Source: DATIHK01 sp035480775
Lineage (GTDB): Bacteria; Patescibacteriota; WWE3; UBA101185; UBA10185
Reading direction: 5' to 3'
Assembly (NCBI GenBank): GCA_035480775.1
Contig: DATIHK010000030.1
Coordinates: 1-24,365 of the forward strand
Length of the DNA stretch: 24,365 nucleotides
Below are positions 1 to 8,215 of this stretch, piece after piece. The position numbers were made by a program, and so were the translations under genes. The notes below the pieces were generated by a model. The model did not search any database and was not told the origin of the DNA. It saw only the letters and a list, made by a program, of their open reading frames with translations. Numbering within the stretch: position 1 is the stretch's first letter; each line of letters begins with the position of its first letter.

Positions 1-383
1 TCTACAGGTACTATTGCTTTTGTTTTGGAGGTTATTAATTGCGCAATTTTTTCAGTATCAATAGTTAGAGTTTCTGGATTAACATCAACAAATACTGGTT
101 TGAGTCCTAAATTTAAAAGTATATTTCCAAGTGATGTGTAAGTTAGTGATGGAGTAATAACTTCGTCACCTGGTTTTAAATCTAAAGCTTTTAAAATTAA
201 ATGAAATGCAGCAGTACACGAGGCAACTGTAACTACACTTTTTACTTTAAAATACTTTGCGAGATTTTCTTCAAATTTTGCGGTTTTTGGTCCTGAAGTA
301 AGCCAGCCGGATTTTAAACTATCAACGACTTCATCTATTTCTTTTTTGCCTATTACAGGTTTCGCGACTCTTATTATTTTCAT
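1..383 (-). CDS. DegT/DnrJ/EryC1/StrS-family sugar aminotransferase, N-terminal part (cut by window edge)
   Basis: Translating the minus strand from the ATG at 381-383 gives 127 residues with no stop before the window edge. The start reads MKIIRVAKPVIGKKEIDEVV, followed by SGWLTSGPKTAKFEENLAKYF (about 25-45), ASCTAAFHLILKAL (54-67), GDEVITPSLTYTS (72-84) and PVFVDVNPETLTID (96-109). This is the usual N-terminal order of PLP-dependent sugar aminotransferases that make amino-deoxy sugars on nucleotide carriers. The PLP-binding lysine and the C-terminal half lie outside the window, so the sugar substrate cannot be judged. The gene starts 3 bases after the carbamoyltransferase stop and is probably the next gene of the same operon. 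No clear Shine-Dalgarno site precedes it. The family is seen in the sequence; a role in a surface amino sugar is inferred from the neighbours. Confidence 0.9.
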   Translation of the reverse strand, partial: MKIIRVAKPVIGKKEIDEVVDSLKSGWLTSGPKTAKFEENLAKYFKVKSVVTVASCTAAFHLILKALDLKPGDEVITPSLTYTSLGNILLNLGLKPVFVDVNPETLTIDTEKIAQLITSKTKAIVPV

Positions 384-386
384 TTT

Positions 387-2153
387 TTATTTTGAGACTA
401 AATAATTCTCAAGGGCAATGTACTGTAATCCACTATTCTCAAATGCATAATATGCTTCTTCGGGACCCATTACAATAGGAAATCCGTGTAAATTAAATGA
501 AGTATTTAAAACTGCGCCAATTCCTGTAAGCTTTTCAAAACTCTTAATAATTTTGTAATAACCAGGATTCCAGCTTTCTTTAACAAGTTGTGGACGCGCA
601 GTAAGATCATATGGATGAAGTGCTGCTTTTAATTCTTTTCTAGCTAAGTTGGAGGTATTAAATGTAACGATCATATACGGAGCAAAGACATGTTTGGGAT
701 TAACTATGTAATCATTTATTCGTTCTTCTAGTATAGAAGGTGTAAACGGCATCCAGAAATCGCGGTTTTTTACTTGTTCATTGATTACATTTACGATATC
801 TACATTGGCTGGATTGGCTAATATTGAACGATTACCTAGAGCACGCGCACCGAATTCCATCCGACCCGACATTCTTCCAACTATTTTATTTTCACTAATT
901 AATTTAGCAATCTCTTCTTCGATATTTTGTATAAAACTTACTTTATATTTTTGAGTAGCATTTTTAGAATCTAAAAAAGTTTTTATCTCGTCATTGGTGT
1001 ACGAGTTTCCCCAATACAATGTCTGAAGAGGTTTTATCGTCGGAGTCTTTTGACTAAGATTTGCTAAATATGCAATGTAACATGCTCCTATCGGAGAAGA
1101 TTCGTCTCCACAGCTCGGTAGATAAAATACTCGATCGATTTTTTTGGATTCGTGAATTCTCTGATTTAGTTTTACATTCATAAAGACACCACCGGCTACA
1201 CAAAGTGTGTGAATGCCTGTTACATCTACAGCATTTTCTACCCATTTAAGAGCGACTTCTTCTAAAAGTTTTTGGAATACTCCTGCCATTACATCAAACC
1301 GTACACAACCTAGTTCTTCTCTCAAATATCTAGGCATTTGTCTCATATCAAATTTAGAGGCAATCTCAAGACCATCTTTTCCACCTAACGAAAATAAATC
1401 TTTAACTTTTTCGTAAACTCCAGAAATTGCATATTCTTTTGCATATGGAGCAAGTCCCATCACTTTATATTCGTGCTCTCCTACTTTCATACAAAGATGT
1501 TGGGTTACAGCTGCGTACATAAGTCCTAAAGAATTGTCTGCATGAGTTCTCGAAAGACATTCAAACTTTGTTCCATCAAAAATATTCACAGATGCGCAAA
1601 TGCCGTCTCCTTCAGCATCTAACGTCAAGACAAGGCATTTTTCATTATTATATGGTGATGAATAGTAAGCAGAATAGGCGTGAGAAGTATGGTGGTCATA
1701 AGCTTGTATTTTAGAAAACGGAATCTGCAAAAAATCAGCCAATATTTTACGTTCGTTTTCGGCTGAATAGGCTCCAATTGTTTGTGAGAAAAATTTATAA
1801 AAGAATCTTCCAACCCCGCGCAAGTTGGGATTGTAAAAACTTACAAATCCAAATGTATTTTTAATCACTGGAACCGAATTATAAATAGTATTTAAAAAAG
1901 AAATAAAAGGCGTCTTTTTATTATCTTCAGAAGCATAAATTGGTGCAGAGATTTTTACCGGAATCGCAACCACATCTAAATCAGAAGCAGTTATTTTATT
2001 TTTTTCTAAAATATATTTAATACTTTTTTTTGGAATTCCAGTTTGGTTTTTAATACCAGTCAATCGTTCTTCGCTAATACAATCTATAATATTTCCATCT
2101 TCAAAAAGAAGCGCCGTAGAATTATGTCCGTAGTAAACTCCTAATACTTTCAT
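387..2153 (-). CDS. O-carbamoyltransferase, NodU/CmcH family
   Basis: The protein has 588 residues, the normal full length for this family. It transfers a carbamoyl group from carbamoyl phosphate, through carbamoyl-AMP, to a sugar or antibiotic hydroxyl. The N-terminal ASKHA/Kae1-like domain shows YYGHNSTALL (7-16), SEERLTGIKN (27-36), the metal-site segment DHHTSHAYSAYY (153-164; His154, His155, His158), TLDAEGDG (177-184) and AGGVFMNVKLN (320-330). The C-terminal domain carries the hallmark GRMEFGARALGNRSIL (430-445) and VLNTSFNLHGFPIV (548-561). No signal peptide or membrane segment is visible, so it should be cytosolic. It lies 3 bases from the downstream aminotransferase and 3 bases after the fusion gene. 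The context suggests carbamoylation of a nucleotide sugar or glycan. The acceptor is unknown. Confidence 0.95.
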   Translation of the reverse strand: MKVLGVYYGHNSTALLFEDGNIIDCISEERLTGIKNQTGIPKKSIKYILEKNKITASDLDVVAIPVKISAPIYASEDNKKTPFISFLNTIYNSVPVIKNTFGFVSFYNPNLRGVGRFFYKFFSQTIGAYSAENERKILADFLQIPFSKIQAYDHHTSHAYSAYYSSPYNNEKCLVLTLDAEGDGICASVNIFDGTKFECLSRTHADNSLGLMYAAVTQHLCMKVGEHEYKVMGLAPYAKEYAISGVYEKVKDLFSLGGKDGLEIASKFDMRQMPRYLREELGCVRFDVMAGVFQKLLEEVALKWVENAVDVTGIHTLCVAGGVFMNVKLNQRIHESKKIDRVFYLPSCGDESSPIGACYIAYLANLSQKTPTIKPLQTLYWGNSYTNDEIKTFLDSKNATQKYKVSFIQNIEEEIAKLISENKIVGRMSGRMEFGARALGNRSILANPANVDIVNVINEQVKNRDFWMPFTPSILEERINDYIVNPKHVFAPYMIVTFNTSNLARKELKAALHPYDLTARPQLVKESWNPGYYKIIKSFEKLTGIGAVLNTSFNLHGFPIVMGPEEAYYAFENSGLQYIALENYLVSK

Positions 2154-2156
2154 ACA

Positions 2157-5100
2157 CTAGTTTAGCTGCATCGTATGAAAAGTTTCAATAAATATTGATT
2201 CCCATGATTTATTTTTTGAATAGTTCGTAACATTATCTTGAATTATTTTTCTTTCAGATGAATCCCCAAGCAAATCTGAAATAGCAGTAATAAATGAGGC
2301 GCTATTATATTCAACTACACGTCCTAAATTAAATTTTTTGACATCTTCAGAAATTGGAATTACCGAAGTAACAATGATTGGAAGTCCGCAAGACATATAA
2401 TCTTTGGGCTTAGTTACATCTGAAAATCTTTTGTATGTAGTTGCACTATCTTCGTATGTCGCCAATCCAATCGTACTTTCTTTTAAGAGCTTAAGCCATC
2501 TAACCCGATCTTTAGTGGTATCTATATGCCCAACAAAATTAACATTTTTTTGAATATTTAAGTCAATGGCCATTTGCCTAAGTTTAGCGTCGATTTGACC
2601 TGATCCAATGATACGTAACTCTATATCTGGAAATTTTTTAATTAGTGTTGGCATCGATTCCAGAATCATTTCTAATCCAAATTCTGGATTTAAACCTCCG
2701 CTGTACACCAACACATTATCTTTTCGCGCAACTTCTACTTTCTCTGCGTCTTCAATTGGGACACCAATTGGCACAACAATTTGACTCTTTTCTTTAGCCG
2801 ATTCTCCCAATTCTAGTATGCGTTGCTTAGACATACGATCAGAAACATTCCAAGTGTAGTCGCTTCCAAAAAATGCGAGGCGATCCATTTTTACATAGAG
2901 TTTATTTAAAAATTCATTTTTAAATCTTTTTTCCATAACATAATCAATAGTAAAAAATACTACTTTGTCGACTTTGCCTAGTTTTTTTAGCAAAATTCCA
3001 AACATTGCGTTAAAAGAATTTACTCCAACATAAAGATCAAACTTTTTGTCAGATAACAAAAAAAACTTCAATGTATAAAAGGCATCTCTGAAATAATATA
3101 AGAACTCGTTCTTTGGAAGTTTAATAGATTTTGTTTTCTTAATTAATTTTCCAGATTCATAATCTTCAACATATGAATAACTATCTTTAGCATAAAAGAA
3201 AATATGAGCTACATATCTAATCATATTTACTTTATTTTTTATTAAAAAATCTTTTAATTCTTGCCCACTGCCTTTAAAAAATTCATGCGTAACTATGGCA
3301 ATCGACATATCTTCAATACCCGTCTTTAAATACCCAATATGTTTAAACGCCTTATCAAATAAATCTAGCCAAGCTAAATTAGAAACATATTTTTGTGCAG
3401 CTGCAGAAGCATTGTTATAAAAAGTTGTATCAGACCAAAGCTCACTTAAAGCTGTAAGCAATTGATCTTCACTATATTGAATGCTTTTGCCCATTTTTCG
3501 AACATCTATTTCTTTGGCCAACCATAAATAATCAGTAGCTATAACTGGTAAACCTGCTGCAAGATATTCTTTTACCGAAATTGGGTCCGAAAAAAACACA
3601 GTATTATCTGTATCTAAGTATGTGGCTATGCCAACTCCATAAGAACTGAGTAATTTAGAATAAAGTTCACTATTAATACTCCCCTTAAATTCAACTACTT
3701 TGGCAAGTTTCTTTTCTTCTACTAGTTTTTTTAAATCCATCTCATAGGGACCTGTTCCGTATATAACTAGTCTGGCCTTGGGGTTTAGTTGCAAAATTTT
3801 ATCAAAACAATTAATCACCAATTGAATACCCTTTTGCTCAGTAAGATGATCAGCTACTACTAAAGTATTTATATCTTTATTTTGCAGCGGAGTTAATATT
3901 TTTTCTAGATTTACTCCGGCTGGAACTAACATATTTTTAGAATCGCTACTAACTTCGGTTTTACGTACAATTTGAGCTCGTTCAGAAGTACTCCAAATAT
4001 AATCTGCATTTGCCACGCATACATTGTCTATATAATGATATATAGAGTTCAATATTGGATTCTTAAATCGGTTGGTACTTAAATCTATACAATAATAAAT
4101 AAGCTTAAATTTATAACCCAGTTTCTTTAATAAAACACCAGCCAAAGCGTTCAAATTATTTACACCAATAAATAAATCCGATCCTCGTGCCATCTTCAAA
4201 AACCAATAAATTGTTAAGAAAAAACTTTTACCATATGAAACAAGTTCATTTTCGGATTTTTCTTTTTGCGTTGTAAATGAAGGCAAGCTGGCTCTATATT
4301 CACCAACCTGAGAATCTGCCACATTCGAATATGTAAAAGGATGCTCAATAAATACAAATCTAGGAAATCTTTTGATTAAATATCCTTTTAGAGCTTGAAC
4401 ATGTCCGCCAACTTCTGTTACATGAGACGATACAAATACTTTTTTTCCAGCACTACTATTAATTTCTGAAACGACTGAGCTTCCGATTAGTGTAGGTTTT
4501 GAAAAATGTCCCATTTCGCAAATTTCTTGAATAATAGTATCAATATCATATTTGTATTCCCACTTTGGGTAATGCTTTTGAAATTTAGCAACATCAGAGA
4601 CATACCAAATATGATCACCTTCGCGATTTTTATCTACATAAGTTATATCTCCTTTTCTTCCGAGAACACCTTCAATCTTTTCAATAGCTTCCATCATCGA
4701 AATATTAGAAAATCTCGAACCTCCCATGTTATATACTTCGGCACTTCGAGGATTTTGATAAAACTCATAAAAAGCTGATATCAAATCTGACGAATGAATA
4801 TTATCTCGAACTTGCTTTCCCTTGTAACCCATTATTGTATAAGGAACTCCTTCAGCTATACATTTAATCAAGTATGCTAAAAATCCATGCAATCTAGTAG
4901 CAGAATGCGAAGGACCGGTTAAGCAACCTCCTCTAAAAATAACCGTTTGCAATCCAAAATAGCGCCCATATTCTTGAACCATTACATCGGCGGCAACTTT
5001 AGAAACTCCAAAAATACTGTGTTTAGAACTATCGATTGACATCGTTTCATCAATTCCATTTACAAATTTATGACTTGGATCTATTTCCCAACGAGTCTCT

Positions 5101-5549
5101 AACTCTATAAGAGGTAAATAATTTGGAGTATCCCCATAAACTTTGTTTGTGCTCGTAAAAATAAATGGAGCTTCAGGACAATATTTTTTAAATGCTTCTA
5201 ATACAATTAAAGTTCCTGTTCCATTTACTGAAAAATCAGTTAGTGGTTCTTTAGCAGCCCAATCGTGAGAAGGTTGTGCCGCGGTATGAATTATTAAATC
5301 AAATTTGTGTTGTGAAAAAATTTCATCGATAGCTTTTGGATCTCTGATATCTGCTTGATAATGAATATAATCTTTAAATTGATCTTGAAGAAGTTGGCGA
5401 TTCCAATCAGTGCTGGCTTCTGTGCCAAAAAAGTATTGGCGCATATTGTTATCAATGCCCACTACTTTAAATCCTAGTGAACAAAAAAATTTTACTGACT
5501 CGGAACCTATTAAACCTGCCGATCCTGTAACAAGAACTGTTTTTTGCAT
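2157..5549 (-). CDS. Three-domain fusion: NAD-dependent NDP-sugar epimerase/dehydratase plus two GT4-like glycosyltransferase domains
   Basis: A single uninterrupted 1130-residue frame holds three enzymes. Residues 1-350 form an extended SDR close to CDP-paratose 2-epimerase: TGSAGLIGSES (8-18) binds NAD, TSTNKVYGD (132-140) is the family active-site strand, and GDHIWYVSD (311-319) lies near the end. At the YxxxK position the sequence is F180-GVS-K184, so the usual tyrosine is Phe. After a short linker come GT-B domain A (about 369-740; DLFIGVNNLNALAGVLLKKLG at 458-478, VIYGTGPYE, KEYLAAGLPVIATD at 660-673) and GT-B domain B (about 747-1130; DLYVGVNSFNAMFGILLKKLG at 838-858, IIGSGQID, KDYMSCGLPIIVTS). 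A and B are clearly related. Neither keeps a full E-x7-E motif. There is no membrane segment. The start is an ATG 1 base after the upstream GT2 stop, preceded by GGAAAC. It probably makes a sugar nucleotide and adds two residues. Donors and acceptors are unknown. Confidence 0.9.
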   Translation of the reverse strand: MQKTVLVTGSAGLIGSESVKFFCSLGFKVVGIDNNMRQYFFGTEASTDWNRQLLQDQFKDYIHYQADIRDPKAIDEIFSQHKFDLIIHTAAQPSHDWAAKEPLTDFSVNGTGTLIVLEAFKKYCPEAPFIFTSTNKVYGDTPNYLPLIELETRWEIDPSHKFVNGIDETMSIDSSKHSIFGVSKVAADVMVQEYGRYFGLQTVIFRGGCLTGPSHSATRLHGFLAYLIKCIAEGVPYTIMGYKGKQVRDNIHSSDLISAFYEFYQNPRSAEVYNMGGSRFSNISMMEAIEKIEGVLGRKGDITYVDKNREGDHIWYVSDVAKFQKHYPKWEYKYDIDTIIQEICEMGHFSKPTLIGSSVVSEINSSAGKKVFVSSHVTEVGGHVQALKGYLIKRFPRFVFIEHPFTYSNVADSQVGEYRASLPSFTTQKEKSENELVSYGKSFFLTIYWFLKMARGSDLFIGVNNLNALAGVLLKKLGYKFKLIYYCIDLSTNRFKNPILNSIYHYIDNVCVANADYIWSTSERAQIVRKTEVSSDSKNMLVPAGVNLEKILTPLQNKDINTLVVADHLTEQKGIQLVINCFDKILQLNPKARLVIYGTGPYEMDLKKLVEEKKLAKVVEFKGSINSELYSKLLSSYGVGIATYLDTDNTVFFSDPISVKEYLAAGLPVIATDYLWLAKEIDVRKMGKSIQYSEDQLLTALSELWSDTTFYNNASAAAQKYVSNLAWLDLFDKAFKHIGYLKTGIEDMSIAIVTHEFFKGSGQELKDFLIKNKVNMIRYVAHIFFYAKDSYSYVEDYESGKLIKKTKSIKLPKNEFLYYFRDAFYTLKFFLLSDKKFDLYVGVNSFNAMFGILLKKLGKVDKVVFFTIDYVMEKRFKNEFLNKLYVKMDRLAFFGSDYTWNVSDRMSKQRILELGESAKEKSQIVVPIGVPIEDAEKVEVARKDNVLVYSGGLNPEFGLEMILESMPTLIKKFPDIELRIIGSGQIDAKLRQMAIDLNIQKNVNFVGHIDTTKDRVRWLKLLKESTIGLATYEDSATTYKRFSDVTKPKDYMSCGLPIIVTSVIPISEDVKKFNLGRVVEYNSASFITAISDLLGDSSERKIIQDNVTNYSKNKSWESIFIETFHTMQLN
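2160..4445 (-). repeat. Tandem duplicated GT4-like domain inside the fusion protein
   Basis: Two related domain-sized units lie head to tail in one reading frame: unit A at about 3330-4445 (residues 369-740) and unit B at about 2160-3311 (residues 747-1130). They align by eye at the N-terminal Rossmann half (DLFIGVNNLNALAG against DLYVGVNSFNAMFG, then LLKKLG in both), at RFKN followed by a similar helix, at ADYIWSTSER against SDYTWNVSDR, and at AGLPVIATD against CGLPIIVTS. Divergence is high enough that this is an old duplication, not a recent DNA repeat. Confidence 0.85.
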
Positions 5550-5550
5550 T

Positions 5551-6576
5551 TTACTGTTTCCAATTTTCTCGACTTACTTCAGCATTATTTATTTTGCTTT
5601 CTAGTATGCCGAAACTATATTCGACTAACGTAATTTCACAAGCTAAAGGATGAAAAAACCAGGCAGTATCCTTTTTTATAATATAACCTTTAATGGACTG
5701 ATAGACTAATGGAAGTATCGTAACACAGTAAATAATAAATGTTAACATTCCTGTTTTTTTTAAAAAAGGCGAGTCTACCGATCTGGCTTTTTGTGATTGA
5801 TGATATAAATAATCTTTTACGCGTCTTCTTTGTTTTCGTGCAAATTTTGCAATATCATTCTCGCAGTAAGAATGAATAATTCCATTTTTAGTTTTTATGA
5901 ATCTTACAGTTTTATTAGTTTTTATTTCTTTCGCTAATATATCAATATCAAAAAGATAATCGCCTACAACACGGCTTTTTAAAAAGTCTGATCTAAAGAC
6001 AGTACCATTGGCGCCAATTGTAGGCATTCCCCGTTGGTCAAACGTAGCTAAAATATAATTTGGGAAATCTTTTTCATCGTGCTGAATTTCAGTCCACATA
6101 CCGGTAAGTAAATTTAGTCTATCGTAATTTCCTAAGAAACTAACAATTGGATCATTCATTCCGATTAAAGCGCAATAACGGGTAATAAATCCATCTTCTT
6201 TGCGCCAAGTATATGTCCTAGGTTCGCTGCCGACCGCTTCCGGATGTTCTATTAGCGGTTCGATCATTTGTTTGAGCCAATTTTTATCTGGAAGAATATT
6301 ATCTGAATCAATTAAAATTATAAAATCTCCAGTCGCTTCTCGCAGAGCAACAACTTTTCCAGCTTCGGCAGTTTTTAAGGGATTCGAAAATACTTTAGCA
6401 CCATATTTTTTGGCAACTTCTAGTGTTCCATCAGTAGATCCACCATCTCCTATTAATAGTTCTATCTTTTCTTTTGGATAGTCTTGTTCTGAAAGCGATT
6501 TATAACATTTTTCTAAAACTAATACCGCATTTAATGTTGCAGTAATAATGGAAATCTTTGGATATACATTGACCAC
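5551..6576 (-). CDS. GT2-family glycosyltransferase with C-terminal membrane segment
   Basis: The protein has 341 residues and a GT-A fold. It begins ISIITATLNAV (8-18), then has GDGGSTDGT (43-51), the metal-binding D90-S-D92 in LIDSDNILP (88-96), and GANGTVFR (188-195). A hydrophobic stretch at about 278-296 near the C-terminus suggests one membrane anchor with the catalytic domain in the cytoplasm. The start is GTG at 6574-6576: an in-frame TAG lies three codons upstream and the next internal Met is far inside the domain. No Shine-Dalgarno site is present, and an extended -10 ends 6 bases before the GTG, so the message may be leaderless. It is the first gene of the leftward glycan operon and is separated from the fusion gene by 1 base. 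Sugar specificity cannot be read from the sequence. Confidence 0.88.
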   Translation of the reverse strand: MVNVYPKISIITATLNAVLVLEKCYKSLSEQDYPKEKIELLIGDGGSTDGTLEVAKKYGAKVFSNPLKTAEAGKVVALREATGDFIILIDSDNILPDKNWLKQMIEPLIEHPEAVGSEPRTYTWRKEDGFITRYCALIGMNDPIVSFLGNYDRLNLLTGMWTEIQHDEKDFPNYILATFDQRGMPTIGANGTVFRSDFLKSRVVGDYLFDIDILAKEIKTNKTVRFIKTKNGIIHSYCENDIAKFARKQRRRVKDYLYHQSQKARSVDSPFLKKTGMLTFIIYCVTILPLVYQSIKGYIIKKDTAWFFHPLACEITLVEYSFGILESKINNAEVSRENWKQ

Positions 6577-6582
6577 AAAGCT

Positions 6583-6591
6583 ATTCTAGCA
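6583..6591 (-). promoter_or_regulatory. Extended -10 promoter for the leftward glycan operon (leaderless geometry)
   Basis: On the minus strand this reads TGCTAGAAT: a TGn extension plus a -10 hexamer TAGAAT (one mismatch to TATAAT). Six bases (AGCTTT) then separate it from the GTG start at 6576, so transcription would be expected to begin at or within a base of the start codon. No good -35 is seen 16-18 bases upstream. The call rests on motif and spacing only. Confidence 0.5.
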
Positions 6592-6609
6592 GATTACATC
6601 ATCACAATG

Positions 6610-6623
6610 GTATTTGCTATAAT
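6610..6623 (+). promoter_or_regulatory. Extended -10 promoter of the HD-domain gene pair
   Basis: The sequence GTATTTGCTATAAT contains a perfect TATAAT (6618-6623) with TG at 6615-6616, a full extended -10. Transcription would start near 6630, giving a leader of about 25 bases with AGGAGG at 6644-6649, 5 bases before the ATG. No convincing -35 is present. It is back to back with the leftward promoter at 6583-6591. The core GTATTTGCTATAA recurs exactly in front of the 2H phosphoesterase gene. Confidence 0.75.
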
Positions 6624-6654
6624 GCAAACAACTTAGGCCACATAGGAGGCTCTG

Positions 6655-7386
6655 ATGACAGACTTACCCGGAATGGATTTGATGGATCGTCGTGCGCAAA
6701 GGCTTTTCGGCAATATGTCAACGCAAGTCGGCAAGAACATCGCTAGTCGCGTATGGACTTTGTATCAGACTACCAATCTGCTTTACCAAGAAAACAGTAT
6801 TTGGACTATGTGGGGCAACAAACGTCCTGATGGAATTTCAACGGGACCCATTCCCCATATGGCGGTCGTCGCTGCAGCTAACGCTGTTTTGGGACAAGCA
6901 TTGTTCAAAGGCCCGCAACTGCGTGCGATCATTATCGGAGCGTTGGTGCATGATGCATTTAAGCGACTTGAAATCGAATGGCGAGACCCCGAAAAGGCAC
7001 ATAGCTTCGCCCGAGATAGCATCACTGCTTTGTTTGGCGAAACTGTAGCGAACTACGCCGAATTATCCGGCCACACAGCGATGCCTACCGTGCTCGCCTA
7101 CCCTGGGCGTTTGGATATCGGCCTGACTTTTTGGGTCGACAATGTCGTCGTCGGAGATGAGATTCAATCAGTAAAGCAAAAGTGCGATTATCTTGATCGT
7201 ATGGCTGCCAACGGCAAGTACCAATACAACGATGAAGGAATCGCCATTTATGGTGTACCTTATTTCACATTTCAGCGCTGGCTCGCCACAGTAATTCAAG
7301 GACAACTAGCCACCAAACTCAACGTGAAACCAATCGACAGCCTGGCGCAATACGCAGCGAAACTCGTTGAAGACATCCTAAACTAA
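6655..7386 (+). CDS. HD-domain protein, first of a tandem pair (family not recognised)
   Basis: The protein has 243 residues and no signal peptide or membrane segment. An HD-type metal site is suggested by H68 (in GPIPHMAVVAAANAVLG), H99-D100 (in GALVHDAFKRLE) and D162 (in FWVDNVVVGDE). HD proteins are usually metal-dependent phosphohydrolases of nucleotides or phosphodiesters. I do not recognise the subfamily or its substrate. Other segments shared with the next gene are HSFARDSITALFG (116-128), AELSGHTAMPTVL (135-147) and YNDEGIAIYGVPYF (191-204). The start is fixed by AGGAGG at 6644-6649, 5 bases upstream of the ATG. Base composition is much higher in G+C than the flanks (31 of 60 bases in 7021-7080, against 19 of 60 in 12721-12780), which suggests a different origin from the glycan genes. 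It forms a two-gene operon with the next gene. Confidence 0.8.
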   Translation: MTDLPGMDLMDRRAQRLFGNMSTQVGKNIASRVWTLYQTTNLLYQENSIWTMWGNKRPDGISTGPIPHMAVVAAANAVLGQALFKGPQLRAIIIGALVHDAFKRLEIEWRDPEKAHSFARDSITALFGETVANYAELSGHTAMPTVLAYPGRLDIGLTFWVDNVVVGDEIQSVKQKCDYLDRMAANGKYQYNDEGIAIYGVPYFTFQRWLATVIQGQLATKLNVKPIDSLAQYAAKLVEDILN

Positions 7387-7399
7387 AAAGGAGCACAGG

Positions 7400-8176
7400 A
7401 TGAACTACTCGAATTTTCCCGGCATTGAAGGACTTGCACCAAGACACCGACTGCTGCTTGAACGCCTTTTACCAAGCATAGGTGCAGATACGCTTAAAGT
7501 AGTCTGGAACGAATGCTGGATTCCTGGCGGATTGATCTTGCAAGATCACGGTTCTTGGGTCTTCTGGGGCAATAAAGACGAAAAGACTGGAGAAACCAAA
7601 GGGCCTGTTCCGCATAGCCTGGTTACAGCGGCATTTCACCTTACGTTGGGTCGTTTGCTCGGCAATAATGTTAGGACAATGATCCTAACGGGAGCAACAC
7701 ACGACTCATCGAAAGCGATGGATATTCAAACCGGAAACTACGAGCAGTCGCACAACTGGCAGCGAGAACTGCTAACCCGACTGTTTGGGCAAAGGATAGC
7801 GTTTTTGGCAGAAATGTCCGGACACGCGGCAATCCCTACCGTTTTGGCCAATATCCAAGATCCTGACGTGCGTGTTGCGGCCTACGCAGACGGATGCGTT
7901 ATGCATACGGATCTGGTTCTAGTCGCAGATCGCATGGCCTACTTGATTGAAAAGGCGAAGGATATAGTCAGTCTTGATGGAACAACAAAACCAGGACTGT
8001 ATCCATACAACAAAGACGGAATTGCTCTGTACGGTGTTACTTTTTTTGAAGAGCAACTCGCTATGGTAAGAATTCTCGAAACTGGATTATCACTACAATT
8101 GGGCGTTAAGCCGACTTCCAACCTGCCTTTGTTTATCAAGGCGCTTATCGAGGAAGATTTCGGCCTTATGCTTTAA
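7400..8176 (+). CDS. HD-domain protein, second of a tandem pair (paralogue of the preceding gene)
   Basis: The protein has 258 residues and is soluble. It aligns with its neighbour along the whole length: GPVPHSLVTAAFHLTLG (68-84, H72), GATHDSSKAMD (98-108, H101-D102), HNWQRELLTRLFG (118-130), AEMSGHAAIPTVL (137-149), YADGCVMHTDL (162-172, D164), YNKDGIALYGVTFF (203-216) and LGVKPTSNL (234-242). Both copies keep every putative metal ligand (H, HD, D), so both look active. A heterodimer or two related substrates are possible but unproven. It begins 13 bases after the first gene with AGGAG at 7389-7393, 6 bases from the ATG. It ends shortly before a strong terminator and is convergent with the radical SAM gene. 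G+C is high like the first copy. The function is unknown beyond likely metal-dependent phosphohydrolase. Confidence 0.8.
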   Translation: MNYSNFPGIEGLAPRHRLLLERLLPSIGADTLKVVWNECWIPGGLILQDHGSWVFWGNKDEKTGETKGPVPHSLVTAAFHLTLGRLLGNNVRTMILTGATHDSSKAMDIQTGNYEQSHNWQRELLTRLFGQRIAFLAEMSGHAAIPTVLANIQDPDVRVAAYADGCVMHTDLVLVADRMAYLIEKAKDIVSLDGTTKPGLYPYNKDGIALYGVTFFEEQLAMVRILETGLSLQLGVKPTSNLPLFIKALIEEDFGLML

Positions 8177-8197
8177 TCGCAAAACAAACCATGAGTC

Positions 8198-8210
8198 AGC
8201 GCAAAGCGCT
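8198..8210 (+). other. Small perfect hairpin in the HD operon 3' region
   Basis: AGCGC-AAA-GCGCT is a five-pair GC-rich stem with a three-base loop, 22 bases after the second HD stop and 5 bases before the terminator stem. No T-run follows it. It may protect the mRNA 3' end or may be incidental. Confidence 0.4.
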
Positions 8211-8215
8211 AGCTA

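Noticed and set aside
3306..3308. Internal ATG that could start the second GT domain as a separate protein
   Set aside because: No stop separates it from the preceding domain and no clear SD lies at useful distance; internal initiation cannot be excluded but is not supported.
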